From Paralithodes platypus (lineage: Eukaryota; Arthropoda; Malacostraca; Decapoda; Lithodidae): a stretch of DNA of 64,000 nt. Position 1 is the stretch's first letter. Each line of letters starts with the position of its first letter. Made by a program: the position numbers and the translations under genes. Shown piece after piece: positions 12,634 to 23,090 of the stretch. Below the pieces are notes generated by a model. It had not been told where the DNA came from and ran no database searches. It saw only the letters and a list, made by a program, of their open reading frames with translations. Location: NCBI GenBank assembly GCA_032716605.1, contig CM064571.1:11950220-12014219 (forward strand), written 5' to 3'.

Positions 12634-12960
12634 TAGTCTGGGAGCCGAGGGGTCGAACCTTGCACTGAGAGTTAAAGTTTTTTTCTCTTCATATTATGTT
12701 AGAGGGGGTCATGGGTGATCATTTCCAGGGGGGTGACCGCTGATCACCCTTGGGCAATTCTCGGTATTAACCCTTTCAGTAGTAGAGCCGCAAAAGTGAG
12801 GAGTGCGATAGAAATTAGAGTAGGGGCCAAGGGAATACTTATAACTCGGCAGTTTTTTGAGATACAGAACCATGTAACACCTTAAAATGTAGATTGTGAT
12901 ATGCTCTTTGGAATTATGAATAGTATATACCCCATTTATATCATATCCAGGGGTCAAAAA
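12634..12960. repeat. Internal long inverted repeat, left arm
   Basis: The arm begins TAGTCTGGG and matches the reverse complement of 18326-18659. Across about 285 aligned bases from 12676 I count about five differences (near 98% identity); a short gap lies near the outer edge. It contains GGGTGATCA...TGATCACCC and TTAACCCTTTCAGTAGT. The 82-codon ORF reading through it is mirrored in the other arm only because the arms are copies. Confidence 0.92.
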
Positions 12961-13625
12961 TTTATGAAATGTTACAAGACTGACTACTCAAGGATTCAGT
13001 AATATTTATATGAAATAATGCATAATTAGGCCAAAATTACTCAGAGTTAAGGTTTTCCTTAGAATATCATATTTTAACAATCTTGGGAAAGCCAAGCTGG
13101 CACTTCTTAACTTATCTCAAGAAATTGTGGTTTCTATGACAATCATTCACCACGCAAATGTGAATATTTATTTGCGTGTTTTGGATTATCTAATTGTCTA
13201 TTCTTATGTTTTTGACTTGTCAAAGATAATTGGTATACACATCTAGTAATATTTGGCTTGTTTACAAATGAATCACATGTTTTGAGATCAAAATGTAGGT
13301 AATATAATGAAATAATGTGCTATTTACTGAGGGTAAATTCTGCAGATGATATGCATATAAAATCACAACTGCGTTGGTCCATGGTGGCTAAGCCACTACC
13401 AATTTCTCAATGCAATTATTTAGACAGATCAGTTCATGAATAACATCAGATATTCTATAATTTAACACATTGAGAAATTGGTAACCCCATCGCCAAGGGG
13501 TTACGCCTGATAGCCGTGCAGGTCCAGCCACAGGTCCACCCGCCCACCCTTTTGTCTCCAATGAATTAATTGGTCATCTTCTAATGTTCCCATTGTGATT
13601 CATAGTTCTAGTTCATGGTACTGTG
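12961..13625. other. Non-coding stretch inside the 8.49-kb element
   Basis: This stretch separates the left inverted repeat from the pseudogene's 3' end. The only structure seen is a perfect 16-bp inverted repeat (13397-13412 with 13468-13483, TACCAATTTCTCAATG), which would form a hairpin in the gene's 3' UTR. No ORF of note is present. Confidence 0.7.
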
Positions 13626-16600
13626 TCAGTGTTTATATCCATCTGTCCTTGAACAACCAGTGCTGAAGCATCTACAAAACATTGTACATGGAAGACTATT
13701 CCCTTTACAGTTGCACCTCCTTGAACATGGAAGCCACTCTAATCACTCTAAACCACTGTTTGGACACTTGATCCTCAGTGTTTTGGAGGACAAGCAACCT
13801 AGAAGGGTCACTAGATCTGTTGTTGCTTGATTTCCTTTGTACTCCTTTGTACTCCTTTAACATGGTTGGTCTGTGGCACATCCACATTTCATCAGATTGA
13901 GAATATAGTCGGGTGCATATTTTACATTGTCAGGAATTGTAATTGGTGACAGTATTTTTACATTTTGTATCTTTCTCCACCCAAAATTTTCCACATCAAG
14001 ATCAGGTAGGTTGTTCTGTTGAAGGGACCTCCAGAGAATAGCCTGGTAATGGGCACGTTTCACGTTCTCACAGAATGCTTCTGAAGTTGGTGGAAGTGTA
14101 TTCAGTTTTGGAGATGAAGTGTAACCCTTGCCATTTTTAGTTGCCCAAAGTTGTACTCGTGCTTCAGACATTGTTGACACATTGGTAAGTCCATAACATG
14201 CTGCTATAAATGCTGTTGCTTGTTTGATTACATCTGTAAGATCTGCATTGACATCACCAATTGCAGATAAACTATATTTTCTTGATCTCAGTACTTTGAT
14301 GACTGTCCCCTTTCCGATGCCAAAGTATGTTGCCACAGTATCACAACCAGACAATGCATGTGCAGGAAGCAGATCTGCAATGATCATCTCATGTATGTGT
14401 GCTGTTGCTCTGATATCAAGTACACCTCTTCCTCTAACAGGGGACTCCATGAATACAGGAATGTTGATGTGAGCTGCCTGGTAGTAGTAAACAAGGAGGA
14501 CAAAGACATCAGTGTCATCTGGTAACACCTTGATGGACTTTCCTTCTTGACTGCACTTTAATACTTGTTGCACCATAATGTTGTCTGCTTCCTCATGTGT
14601 GGTAGCCAGGTCATGTCGCCTTTTGATGATATCATTCTGGATCTCCACTGGGTGACTGTCTTCCCCAGTAATGACCAACTTATGAAGACATGTGCTCTGT
14701 GTGTGAAATAGACTGTCTCCACATAGTTTCTCGAAGATTATGTTAATCAGCTGCTTTTTAATCTCTGTCACTGTGAGTCCTACTTTCTGTGCAGGTAGAG
14801 TTGACTTAGGATGAAGGTGATAAACTTTGCTAACTCCAGCGCCCCTCAAACCTCTTGCTTCTGACTTTGTGCTGTAGTCTTGGTAGCGGTCAAAGACAAG
14901 GTATACATCATACTCACGAAGAAATGTGTGAAGTTGTTGTTTTAAGTTCGAGACATAATCTTCAACGGTTCCTATTGCAGGCCAGTTGATCACCCAAAGA
15001 TATGCAGAGCCATCTATGACTAGCACTTCAGGTTTTCCAGCACTTCTATTAGACATTTCTACCTGGAGGTGCTTCTTCAGCTGAGACTTGTTTTTGGCGA
15101 TTCTCATACCATCTCTTGAGAACATTGATAATGGTACAGGTGAAAGCTCATGTGATATAACGTGTTTTACATCAACGTCCCTTGAGCTTGACAGTAGTCC
15201 AATAACTCGTGCATAGATTGCATTGACATCTGTAATTTGATTTCCATCATGGACAATTGCATGCTTTGTTGCTGCCATGGTAACTATCTTCTTTGGAATA
15301 CTGTTATGAAACCCAGCTGTCAACTTCTTTTCAAATTCTTCCATCAGTTTCCTTCCAATATCCACAGATTGGTGAACGTTAATGTCTGGATTCCCAGTTT
15401 TTCCAGTAACAATGTTCACTAGTTCTTTTGGGTGCTCTGAAGGATTCAATGGGTCTGTGCAAACATCCAGCATCCTTCGAATCCCTTTTCTGTCTTCAGC
15501 ATCTGATGCTTTTCTGGCCTTTTCCTCTTCCTTGTGTGTAACTTTAACTCTTTGGTAATCACTCTCACCTTCTTCCATGTCACTGAGGCTTGCAAGGAGC
15601 TCCCCACAGATGTGTCGACTCAGGGCCCAGACTTTGAGGGCCTCAGGCTTCAGTGTTATTCCTATTATCCCTCCTTTACTGTGCCCATATCTCATGTATG
15701 TTGACTCGATATACTGGTCGCTCCAAATTCCATTCCATATTCCTTGGAGATGATGCATCACATGTTCTCCATTCAGGAAATATGAAAGTATGTGGTTTGG
15801 GAGTGCTTCCATGGACCTTAAGTAGTACAATCCATAGCGTGCATAATTCATGTGACCAGCGGCAAAGTAGTATGGAATCATTGCTTTGAAAGTTGCCAGG
15901 TGCAGCAGCCAATCACCTTCTCGCTCAGCCCGAATGAAGTTTATCATCAGCAGAACTGGTTTTATGAGCACATCTGTCCAAAGCTTGGCAGTCTTACTAA
16001 CTCTCCCTCTCTCTTCTAACTCCTTCAGAAGGTCTTTAGTACTGCTAAAGTGTTGGTTGGTAACTATCTCCCGCAAGAGCTCCTCAGCTACAATTCGCAA
16101 AGCTCTCACATTTTGAGGAAATTTCTTGCCATTGAACATCTTTGCTACGCCTCCAAAGACGGGGGCTAGAATCTCTGCTAGCCCACTTTCAGTAATCAGA
16201 GACCCTACAGATCCAACAAAGCTCATAAGGGAATGCATTCCTCAAAGTCGTAAAACCATGTCTGGGAACTGCTCAGGATATCTCCACACGATCTCAAGTG
16301 CAACACGATACAGTTGTTGATCACAGGTTAGTACAAGAAAGTTCTGGCCAGTATTGAATGTGAGTTGCTGCGCCTGGATCATGGCTGTCATCATAGTATC
16401 TGGATCTGATGGCTTCATATCGATGAGTGGCTGGTACACTGCCTTTGTTCGGGGTTGAGGTGCAAGCTTTTGACTTCTGGCAAGATTTGTATTATACCCA
16501 TTGTACTCTGGACAGTCCTCAAGTTTCACCAATCTTCAATGAATGACATATCAATTGCTGATGCCCTTGTCAGAGTAAGAGTCTGATGAGCAAGTAACTT

Positions 16601-18010
16601 CAATGGGAGAACTGACCTCACTGCCCCTTGAGTTGGCATGTCTGGTTTTCCTCGACCATTGACTCTGTAAATATTCACATCATAGTCAATGGGTTCTGAC
16701 ATCTTTTCCTTGCTGACTCACTTGATCTTTGACCTATTCTCACTAGTTTGTGGGGTTGTGTCTGGCTAGGTCATCACTAAGGCCAAAGAATGTGTCGACA
16801 CTTTACCATTTGCTGAACAAATATCTGCATCAAAATTATCAGCAACTGCTTGCACTAAGCCTTCTTTTGAGCTAGACAAGGCCATATAATTCTTGTCCTC
16901 TACTGCTGCCTGTGCAGCAGATTTCTTGAAGCGTCTCAACTCAGAATATGTACAAGTGACACCGTACGAGAACATATCATTGATAATCCCCTTTGATTCT
17001 CCCATCTTTACTGCAAGTGCAACTTAAAGGTTGGTTGGATGGTTCCTATAAACACTTGTCAAAATAGATCCAATCATCAATGCTGGCAATGTTTGATCAA
17101 GTTTTGGGGATATCCTTGCTAGCAAATCTAAAAAAAAGATGCTACAGTCCTCAATGCACTGCACCTTATCTACATTAATGTTATAGTGAGAGTTTCTGAG
17201 AGATAAGGATTTCAAATCTCTGACAATGTGCTTGCTAGCTTGTGTTAAAACATGATTCTTGTCATCTTCTGGTTCATCTAATATCCGCAGTGTTTTGGAG
17301 GCCTTACTGCGGAATACTACAATATCCGCTATACCTGCAGATGATAGAATTACAATGTCATTTCCGAGTTGATCAGTCAGTTCTTTCATAAGTCCCCTTC
17401 GTGAAAGTTTTACACCTTTGAAGTCATTCGTGTATGCACTGAAGAGTTCTACAGAGTTCCATATCTTTGTTTTGTCGTCTGTCATTTGCTTGATGAGTTT
17501 TTGTAATGAGTCCTCTTATTTTTGCTCTGGAGCCTCACAGCTACTTTCACCGGGTAGAGGTTTGCCAGATATATACCTCTGTCGGCAGTCAACATGATAC
17601 CTAGCGTCAGCAGCATGAAGGTCACTGACTGCACTTAGTACCTGACATCTGACGTCACTGGCAACTCTGTCATTTCTTTTGTCACATATTTCCAATGTGG
17701 TATCATTGCCTTTGATCTCACGATAGAGGTAAGCTGGCCTCCAACGAGAAGGATGCTTGGGGTCTTTTTCAATGTCACAAATATTACCACAAAAAAGGCA
17801 ATGTTTTCTAAAATCAAAAGGCTCTTTTGTATCATCTCCTTTTGACTGTCTTGTGATTTTACAAGGAACACCTGAATCAATCTCCACACCATGGCACCGC
17901 TTGTGACGTTCAGTTTGTCTGCTTGAAGTGTACGTTGAAACACAACTTTTGTGGCACTTTAAAATATAATGGTTGTTATTCTTATTAAAACCCTCTAATT
18001 TTTCATGAAG
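13626..18010 (-). pseudogene. FEN1/XPG/PIN-like nuclease with CXC domain, transposon-borne, inactivated
   Basis: One intronless reading frame of about 1,460 codons. The N-terminal part (17516-17990) has CHKSC and a Cys/His cluster (C-x2-C near 17798, H-x2-C near 17590). The largest open piece (13857-16238, 793 residues) holds the nuclease core: VLVIDG (D409), VYLVFDR (D450), THEEAD (E549, E550, D552), PDDTDVF (D574, D575, D577) and GCDT...FGIGK (D633, 640-643), matching the order of acidic motifs and helix-turn-helix of 5' nucleases. KCGC at 784-787 begins a CXC domain that continues past the stop, with CSRRCNCKG and LPCTMFCRCF, to a TGA at 13626. Breaks: in-frame stops at 17516, 17024, 16766, 16718, 16242, 13857 and 13743, and a frameshift near 16532. 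Homologues in other animals are known to me only as uncharacterised proteins with EEAD, DTDVF and GCDT motifs. Confidence 0.85.
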
Positions 18011-18325
18011 GCCATCACAATATAATTATCTTACTACATCTTATGATATTTTCGATCCGCACAACTGTTGAAGTTATTAGTCTTTCTGTCTTTTCACCGC
18101 ATTTGAATTTTGATGGGAAGAAGCACATATTATCCATCACTGTATCCATGATTTCAGTTGCAACTTTGGCTAATTTGACTTTATTTCACCCTGGAATAGA
18201 AACAAAACACATATTAGAACACTTCAAATAAAAACTAGCTTAAAGAGTAACATTCATGTAGCCTTGTTTTATAAAAAAAAAAAAAATCAATATTGATTTT
18301 TTGTGTAGCCGATCTTATGACCTTT
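18011..18325. other. 5' flank of the nuclease pseudogene
   Basis: AT-rich sequence between the presumed start of the pseudogene and the right inverted repeat; any promoter or first codons should be here. No clear start codon in frame was found: a stop (TAA) lies in frame about ten codons upstream of the first recognisable residues. A poly-A tract lies at about 18270-18285. Confidence 0.5.
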
Positions 18326-18659
18326 TTGACCCCTGGATATAATATAAATGGGGTATATACTCTTCATAATTCCAAAGAGCATATCACAATCTACATTTTA
18401 AGGTGTTACATGGTTCTGTATCTAAAAAAACTGCCGAGTTATAAGTATTCCCTTGTCCCCTACTCTAATTTCTATCGCACTCCTCACTTTTGCGGCTCTA
18501 CTACTGAAAGGGTTAATACCGAGAATTGCCCAAGGGTGATCAGCGGTCACCCCCCTGGAAATGATCACCCATGACCCCCTCTAACATAATATGAAGAGAA
18601 AAAACTTTAACTCTCAGTGCAAGGTTCACCTACAAAATCAGGCTTTGGCCCCCAGACTA
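18326..18659. repeat. Internal long inverted repeat, right arm
   Basis: This is the reverse-complement partner of 12634-12960, ending CCCAGACTA. Flanking ATA triplets (left just before TAGTCTGGG, right just after CAGACTA) could be a 3-bp target duplication if this pair are true transposon ends; that reading is weak. Confidence 0.92.
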
Positions 18660-19340
18660 ATAGTACCTTGTGTGTATTTTCCAACAGGTACCGGTATAGC
18701 CAAAGTAAGCAACCCTATAGATATTTAATTGGATATTGAATGAATGACAGTGCAAGTTAGTTAGTTTCTGACAATGTATACAATTGTACATGTCTATAAT
18801 GTGTAACCAAATACTTTCACGGTTGCTGCCTACCTGGGTTTTAGGCAATGTTTACGTACGTAACAGGCTGCCATAATCAGAATTTTGTTTTGCTATATTT
18901 GTAGACTACAGCCTTTGCATGACACAAGGTAAGGTTGCGTTATATATTATATCAAACAACTCACGGTGCATAGCCTAACCTAACTGAGGGTGGGGTGGGA
19001 TTGTTATGGGTACCGGTAACGGTTTATAGGGCCTATTCAGCATAACCTCGCCAAGGCTAGGGTCATAACAAACAAGGTTGGTCAATTATAAATAGGCCTA
19101 CCAATTATGATTATATGTTGTTATTTCTTTGTGTGTTGCAGATATATTGTATTTTTATGTAAGAAATATTACCGTTGGTAAAGTATGCATCAAATGTCCC
19201 GGTAATGCATATTGTACGCTAATTCGGTTTTGCACCATATGCTTACATGGCTAGATGGTGGATTTTCCGTTTCACATGTCCATTTTTATGACCACTCAGC
19301 TACCCCTCCCATACCGGTATTTAACTTAAAAGTAAATACA

Positions 19341-19376
<36 letters not shown>

Positions 19377-19386
19377 AAATTTAAAC

Positions 19387-19469
<83 letters not shown>

Positions 19470-19554
19470 GGTGTGTGTGTGTGTGTTCATTTTTACATAT
19501 CTTGCTTTGGTAGAACTAGGTTACCGAGAATGACAAAATATAAGTGTAACAATA
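18660..19554. other. Non-coding right flank in the 8.49-kb element
   Basis: No gene is recognised. It contains long (TA)n tracts (about 19341-19371 and 19389-19468) followed by (GT)n. ORFs through the TA tract are artefacts of the repeat. Confidence 0.7.
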
Positions 19555-19911
19555 CAAGATTCTGTAAAATTTACGGAACAATTTCTGGCAATTAGGCTGC
19601 CAAACATTATCTGTATAATTTACATGATTCTGTAAAAACATTGACAGTAACACTGTTACCTATACAATTGAAATGTAAATTTAGCATATTAGAGATATTC
19701 TGTATTTTTTTTACAGATAATTTTGTAATTTTTACAAGATTTTCTGTAAAAATTAACAGATTATATCTGTAAAAAATTACAAGCCAGTCTGTAAATTCCA
19801 CAGTGTATTTTTGTAAAATATTATACAGAACGTTGTAAATTTTACAGAACATGTTTGACAGCCTAATTGCCAGATATTCTCTGTAAATTTTACAGATTTT
19901 GTTTTACAGTG
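19555..19911. repeat. Subterminal CTGTAAA/TTTACAG repeat cluster
   Basis: About 15 short copies of CTGTAAA or TTTACAG occur in both orientations, often back to back as small palindromes (CTGTAAATTTTACAG at 19881-19895). The left end of the element has a shorter cluster (11419-11540). Such arrays are typical transposase-binding regions in several DNA transposon groups; that role is inferred. Confidence 0.75.
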
Positions 19912-20545
19912 TACGCTTAGAAGACATATTCCTCGGTGGTTACCACACACTCCTCTTTCCCCTTTGCCCTTATATAGGGGGACTATTATGCCAGTCTTCC
20001 AGTCATCAGGTGCACTCCCCTTCTCCCATGCTATTTTTTTTTTTTTTTTTTAAGAGACAATGAACGGAGGAAGGAAAAACACAGATAAAACAAAAAGGTC
20101 CATGTGCCTAAAGGCATCCTCCATTGATAAAATGTTTGTAACAACTGGATTTAAACATTTGTAGATTGTAAGTTTGTGGAAAGCAATTCGAGGGAAGTGA
20201 ATTCCAAAGAGTAGTAGCTCTGGGGATAAATTAATTCTGATAAGCAGAAGTCCTGCATTGTGGAGGAGCAAGTGTAAATTCATGGGCGCTCTCAGCTGCC
20301 CTAGTTCTACGGGGAAAGATGTGGAGAGGCGGCACAATTGAAGCAAGTTCCTCGGAAAAATTGCTGTGAAAATATCTGTAGAATAATGCAAGGGATGCAA
20401 CGTTTCTTCGTATGGATAATGTAGGAAGTTTGCACATTTTCCATACCCATTCGATCACTATCTCACCACCATACCTTAACATTTCCCCACACAATCCATC
20501 TGTTCCTGGTGCTTTCCCCAACTTCACTCTTTTTATTTCCTATTT
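19912..20545 (-). pseudogene. LINE-1 reverse transcriptase, 5' part (split copy)
   Basis: This continues the LINE interrupted at 11418 and aligns with 41845-42065 of the second LINE-1 copy. It encodes the pre-RT segment (VKLGKAPGTDGLCGEMLRYG and the WVWKMCKL block near 20440-20525). It is itself interrupted at 20032-20426 by another LINE fragment. The sequence becomes unrelated beyond about 20545. Confidence 0.8.
20032..20426 (-). mobile_element. 5'-truncated Jockey-like LINE fragment nested in LINE-1
   Basis: A poly-T run (20034-20052) marks the 3' poly-A tail of a minus-strand insertion. The body translates on the minus strand to a LINE ORF2 C-terminus including NVASLALFYRYFHSNFSEEL. LINE-1 sequence resumes with AGTTTGCACATTTTCC at about 20427, as in the uninterrupted copy at 41962. 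Confidence 0.8.
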
Positions 20546-20554
20546 GTTCAACAA

Positions 20555-20972
20555 TTATACATATGGTACCTAATCGAAAGCCTTTTGTAAATCTAAGCAA
20601 ATTATGTCGAGTGATTTATTTGAATTATTTTATGTACAAGAATTGTCTATTATAGAGTTCAATCAAACTTGGTAGGCATGACTTACTGGATCTATAATCA
20701 TGTTGACTATCTCTGATCAACTTATTTCATTCTTGATAATCTACTATCTTGTCTCATAAAATTGTTTCCAGAATTTGTCATATTATTGAAATTGAATTAC
20801 GTAGTCTATAATTACTTGCTTGGGCCTTAATTTTGTTTTTTTATTCATTTTTATTATTTGTTTTAACTATTGGAATACTATTTGCAGTTTTCCAATAACT
20901 TGGTACTGTTGCCTTCTGAAGTGACAAGTTAAATAATATGGACCGAGCTATTTCTTCTTTCACGTGTTTCAC
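20555..20972 (-). pseudogene. CR1-like LINE, reverse transcriptase N-terminal part
   Basis: The minus strand reads, with frameshifts and stops, through RT landmarks: QKATVPSYWK (about 20905), an ILETIL block (about 20765), DSQHDYRSSKSCL (about 20695) and ICLDLQKAFD-like residues near 20585-20615. It belongs with the endonuclease pieces at 21357-23090. The RT beyond this point is missing. Confidence 0.6.
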
Positions 20973-21358
20973 TTAAGGGGGGGTCAACTGTTTTTTTTTT
21001 TTTTCTCTCTCTCTCTCTTTGGCTTGTATATATTCGGCCCCATTCAGCCTACTGTTTTAAGACGATTACCCCCATCCAGGTGTCAATATTTTCCTGGCGA
21101 GCGGTAGCGAGCCAGCATATATATATTTTTGTTTCGACAGCAAGCTAAATTTGTACATTTTTCGATAGAAAAATGTGTCCGGCGAAGCCGGATTTCTCCA
21201 TACAATGCTATCTCACTATCGCACGCCAGGAAGAAATCGACACCTGGATGGAGATAAACGTCTTAAAACAGTTGGCTGAATAGGGCCGAATGGATACAAG
21301 CCAGGGAAAGAGAGAAAAGCAGAGAAAGATATAAACAAAAAACGGTGATCCCCCTTTA
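20973..21358. mobile_element. Foldback MITE family A, copy 3, inserted in a CR1-like LINE
   Basis: TTAAGGGGGGGTCAAC opens at 20973 and CCCCCTTTA closes at 21358. Arms of about 130 bp pair, and the centre holds the hairpins ACATTTTTCGATAGAAAAATGT and TCCGGCGAAGCCGGA. LINE sequence lies on both sides, so the insertion is younger than the LINE. Confidence 0.88.
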
Positions 21359-21665
21359 GCTTTTAGAAAAACTTCAAATTTTGTCTGCTATGTTTTTCTC
21401 CGAAGTAGTGTTATATTCTTCCTTAGTAAAGACAGAACACAAAAACATATTAAGCAAAACTGTAATGATTTCGTCGCCTGTTACTATCTGGTCATTAATA
21501 ATTAGCAGTCCTATTCCAGTTTTAATTTGGTAATTACTATTAATGTAACCAGAGAATTTCTTTGGAGTTTTATAACTTTCTCCTTTGGTACGTAAATGTC
21601 ATAACTATGCTGCTTTGTCCTAATAAATTTGATAACTTTTCTTCTACTTAGTTTGTATAAACAGC
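21359..21665 (-). pseudogene. CR1-like LINE, linker between endonuclease and RT
   Basis: The minus strand encodes a decayed linker with the motif LSRRKVIKFIRTKQHSYD (about 21590-21650), similar in kind to the basic L-x-RRKK segment that follows the endonuclease in CR1-like LINEs. It joins the flanking LINE pieces across two insertions. Confidence 0.5.
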
Positions 21666-22151
21666 TTAACACTCCACGAGCGGCTAGGTCGGTAACTTCT
21701 ACTACCTGGCAAGCGGGTGGCTTTACCCTAAACGACCTTGTTTCCGTGCTCTTTTTCATGCATAAACAAGAGCCAGAGCGTAATACAATTATGTATCCCT
21801 GAAAGGGCGATAATTGAGCTTTCCAATGACACCAGAACCATCCTTCTACGACCACGCGTTCTCTTGCAACGATCGTGCAAGGCGAGTGCAAAATCCTTAA
21901 AATACGGTAATATCCTTACATTATTCCCTGTGTAGCGAGGCAGTGAGTGTGGATGTGTGTGGAGGGAACGTCAGTAGTCGCGCGGGACCCGTGCCGAGCG
22001 GTCATGAGCCGACTTACGCTCCTCCCATCGCTCGTCTCTCTCTCAGAGCCATTATTGCTCAAAAATTGCACACAGACTTAAGTCGGGCCCCGCCACTTAA
22101 TCATTGGTTCTATAGGCCGACTTAAGTCGGGTCCCGCTAAACAAGGGTTAA
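21666..22151. mobile_element. TTAA-bounded insertion in the CR1-like LINE
   Basis: The block runs from TTAACACTCC to CAAGGGTTAA and is more GC-rich than its surroundings. It contains two copies of ACTTAAGTCGGGNCCCGC (about 22077 and 22118). Its right end (TTAACCCTTGTTTAGCGGG on the minus strand) resembles the D-type MITE end at 46753. LINE coding sequence appears to continue on either side. Confidence 0.55.
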
Positions 22152-22217
22152 GTGTTCATTATATGTGAGCCATATATAATGAACACTTAAGCTAAATGTC
22201 GTATAATATGACATTTA
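22148..22217. repeat. Two adjacent short perfect hairpins
   Basis: TTAAGTGTTCATTATATG pairs with its complement ending at about 22191, leaving a short loop; AAATGTCGT/ATGACATTT forms a second hairpin at about 22195-22217. The first has TTAA at both ends. Confidence 0.7.
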
Positions 22218-22249
22218 CACTAGGTTTATGCAATTTACTTCTAATGTTC

Positions 22250-23090
22250 TTATTGGAACAAGGTTTGTTTTATATATATATATATAAGTTTACTGGATAT
22301 GTAATTTTGGTGGGCAGTCTTTAAATTTTTCCCACAGTTTGCTTTATTTTTCAATATGGTAATGTGCATATGCATGTCACTGGGGACTTTCCCAAGTTCA
22401 TTGAAATTCCTATTATTATAATCTGGTATCTCTTGCAATGTATGTTGATTCTAGTAAGCTTGTGACCAGAGGTGGAAACAATATATGTTTGCCGATGTCC
22501 AATATATATATTAGGTTTTCTTTTGTATTGATAACGAGATCCAATATGTTGTTATTGAGGGTAAGTTGCTTTACACTTTGACGTAGAAAATTGTCCTGTG
22601 AAATATAATAATTGTACGTGAATTGGATTGATTTCTGATCATATGGTACCAGTCAACGTGGGTAAGATTATAGTTCCGAGTATTACTCTGTCGGCCTCAT
22701 TTTGGATCGGAGGTTGGTATGTAGTTGTGATATTAATGTTTCAGTTTGTCATGTTTAATTTGACACTTAATATTTCTGTATTGTTTTGGTGGAGTAAAAC
22801 CTCAGTTGGGTTTAGGTGGCAGGCAGGCCACATAGCCACGCAACCTCTAGATTTGCCATTACGTATGTGTTTGTGAACAAAATTGTGCGAGTTGATACTC
22901 AGAAATTATATATATTTGTTGTTAAAGTAGTATTTGTTACTCTAATTACGTTAATGTTTTCAGTTAACACAAGGCATTTTAGTTCATATATCTTGTTCCC
23001 AATCGAACATGCATTAAAGGTGACCCACGTGGGGGAGCTTGGGTTATACATTGAGAGAGATTTAGCATGGCCGACCTCACCTACCATTCA
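22250..23090 (-). pseudogene. CR1-like LINE, AP-endonuclease domain (decayed)
   Basis: Minus-strand pieces follow the order of a LINE endonuclease. N-terminus at 22899-23087: FNACSIGNKIYELKCLVL followed by NINVIRVTNTTLT, corresponding to the family's N-A-R-S-I-x-N-K and I-T-E-T-W-L motifs. Then a YQPP-like block (about 22720), a degenerate G-D-F-N motif (reads RNYN) at about 22670, and NNNILDLVI at about 22540. Many stops and frameshifts are present. Together with 20555-21665 it forms one old minus-strand element lacking the RT C-terminal half. Confidence 0.65.

Larger units (their letters stand above)
11419..19911 (-). mobile_element. 8.49-kb DNA transposon carrying a FEN-like nuclease/CXC pseudogene
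   Basis: The borders are fixed by the LINE-1 sequence it interrupts: the intact counterpart at about 41830-41850 reads CCTACTACGCTTAG, while here CCTACTA stops at 11418 and TACGCTTAG resumes at 19912, giving a TA duplication. The ends are CACTGTAAAA (left) and TTTTACAGTG (right), alike with mismatches for about 30 bp. Subterminal CTGTAAA/TTTACAG words are dense at 11419-11540 and 19555-19911. The interior holds one pseudogene (13626-18010, minus) framed by about 330-bp inverted repeats. CACTG termini recall EnSpm/CACTA elements, but the superfamily is unassigned. Alternatively the 12634-18659 unit is a separate element nested in an outer one. Confidence 0.75.

Noticed and set aside
12709..12957. 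Conserved 82-93-codon ORF in both inverted repeats
   Set aside because: The agreement is explained by the arms being copies of each other; no start context or domain is seen, and the frame is on opposite genomic strands only because of inversion.
19212..19595. 127-codon ORF with Tyr-Ile repeats
   Set aside because: It is a reading through (TA)n.
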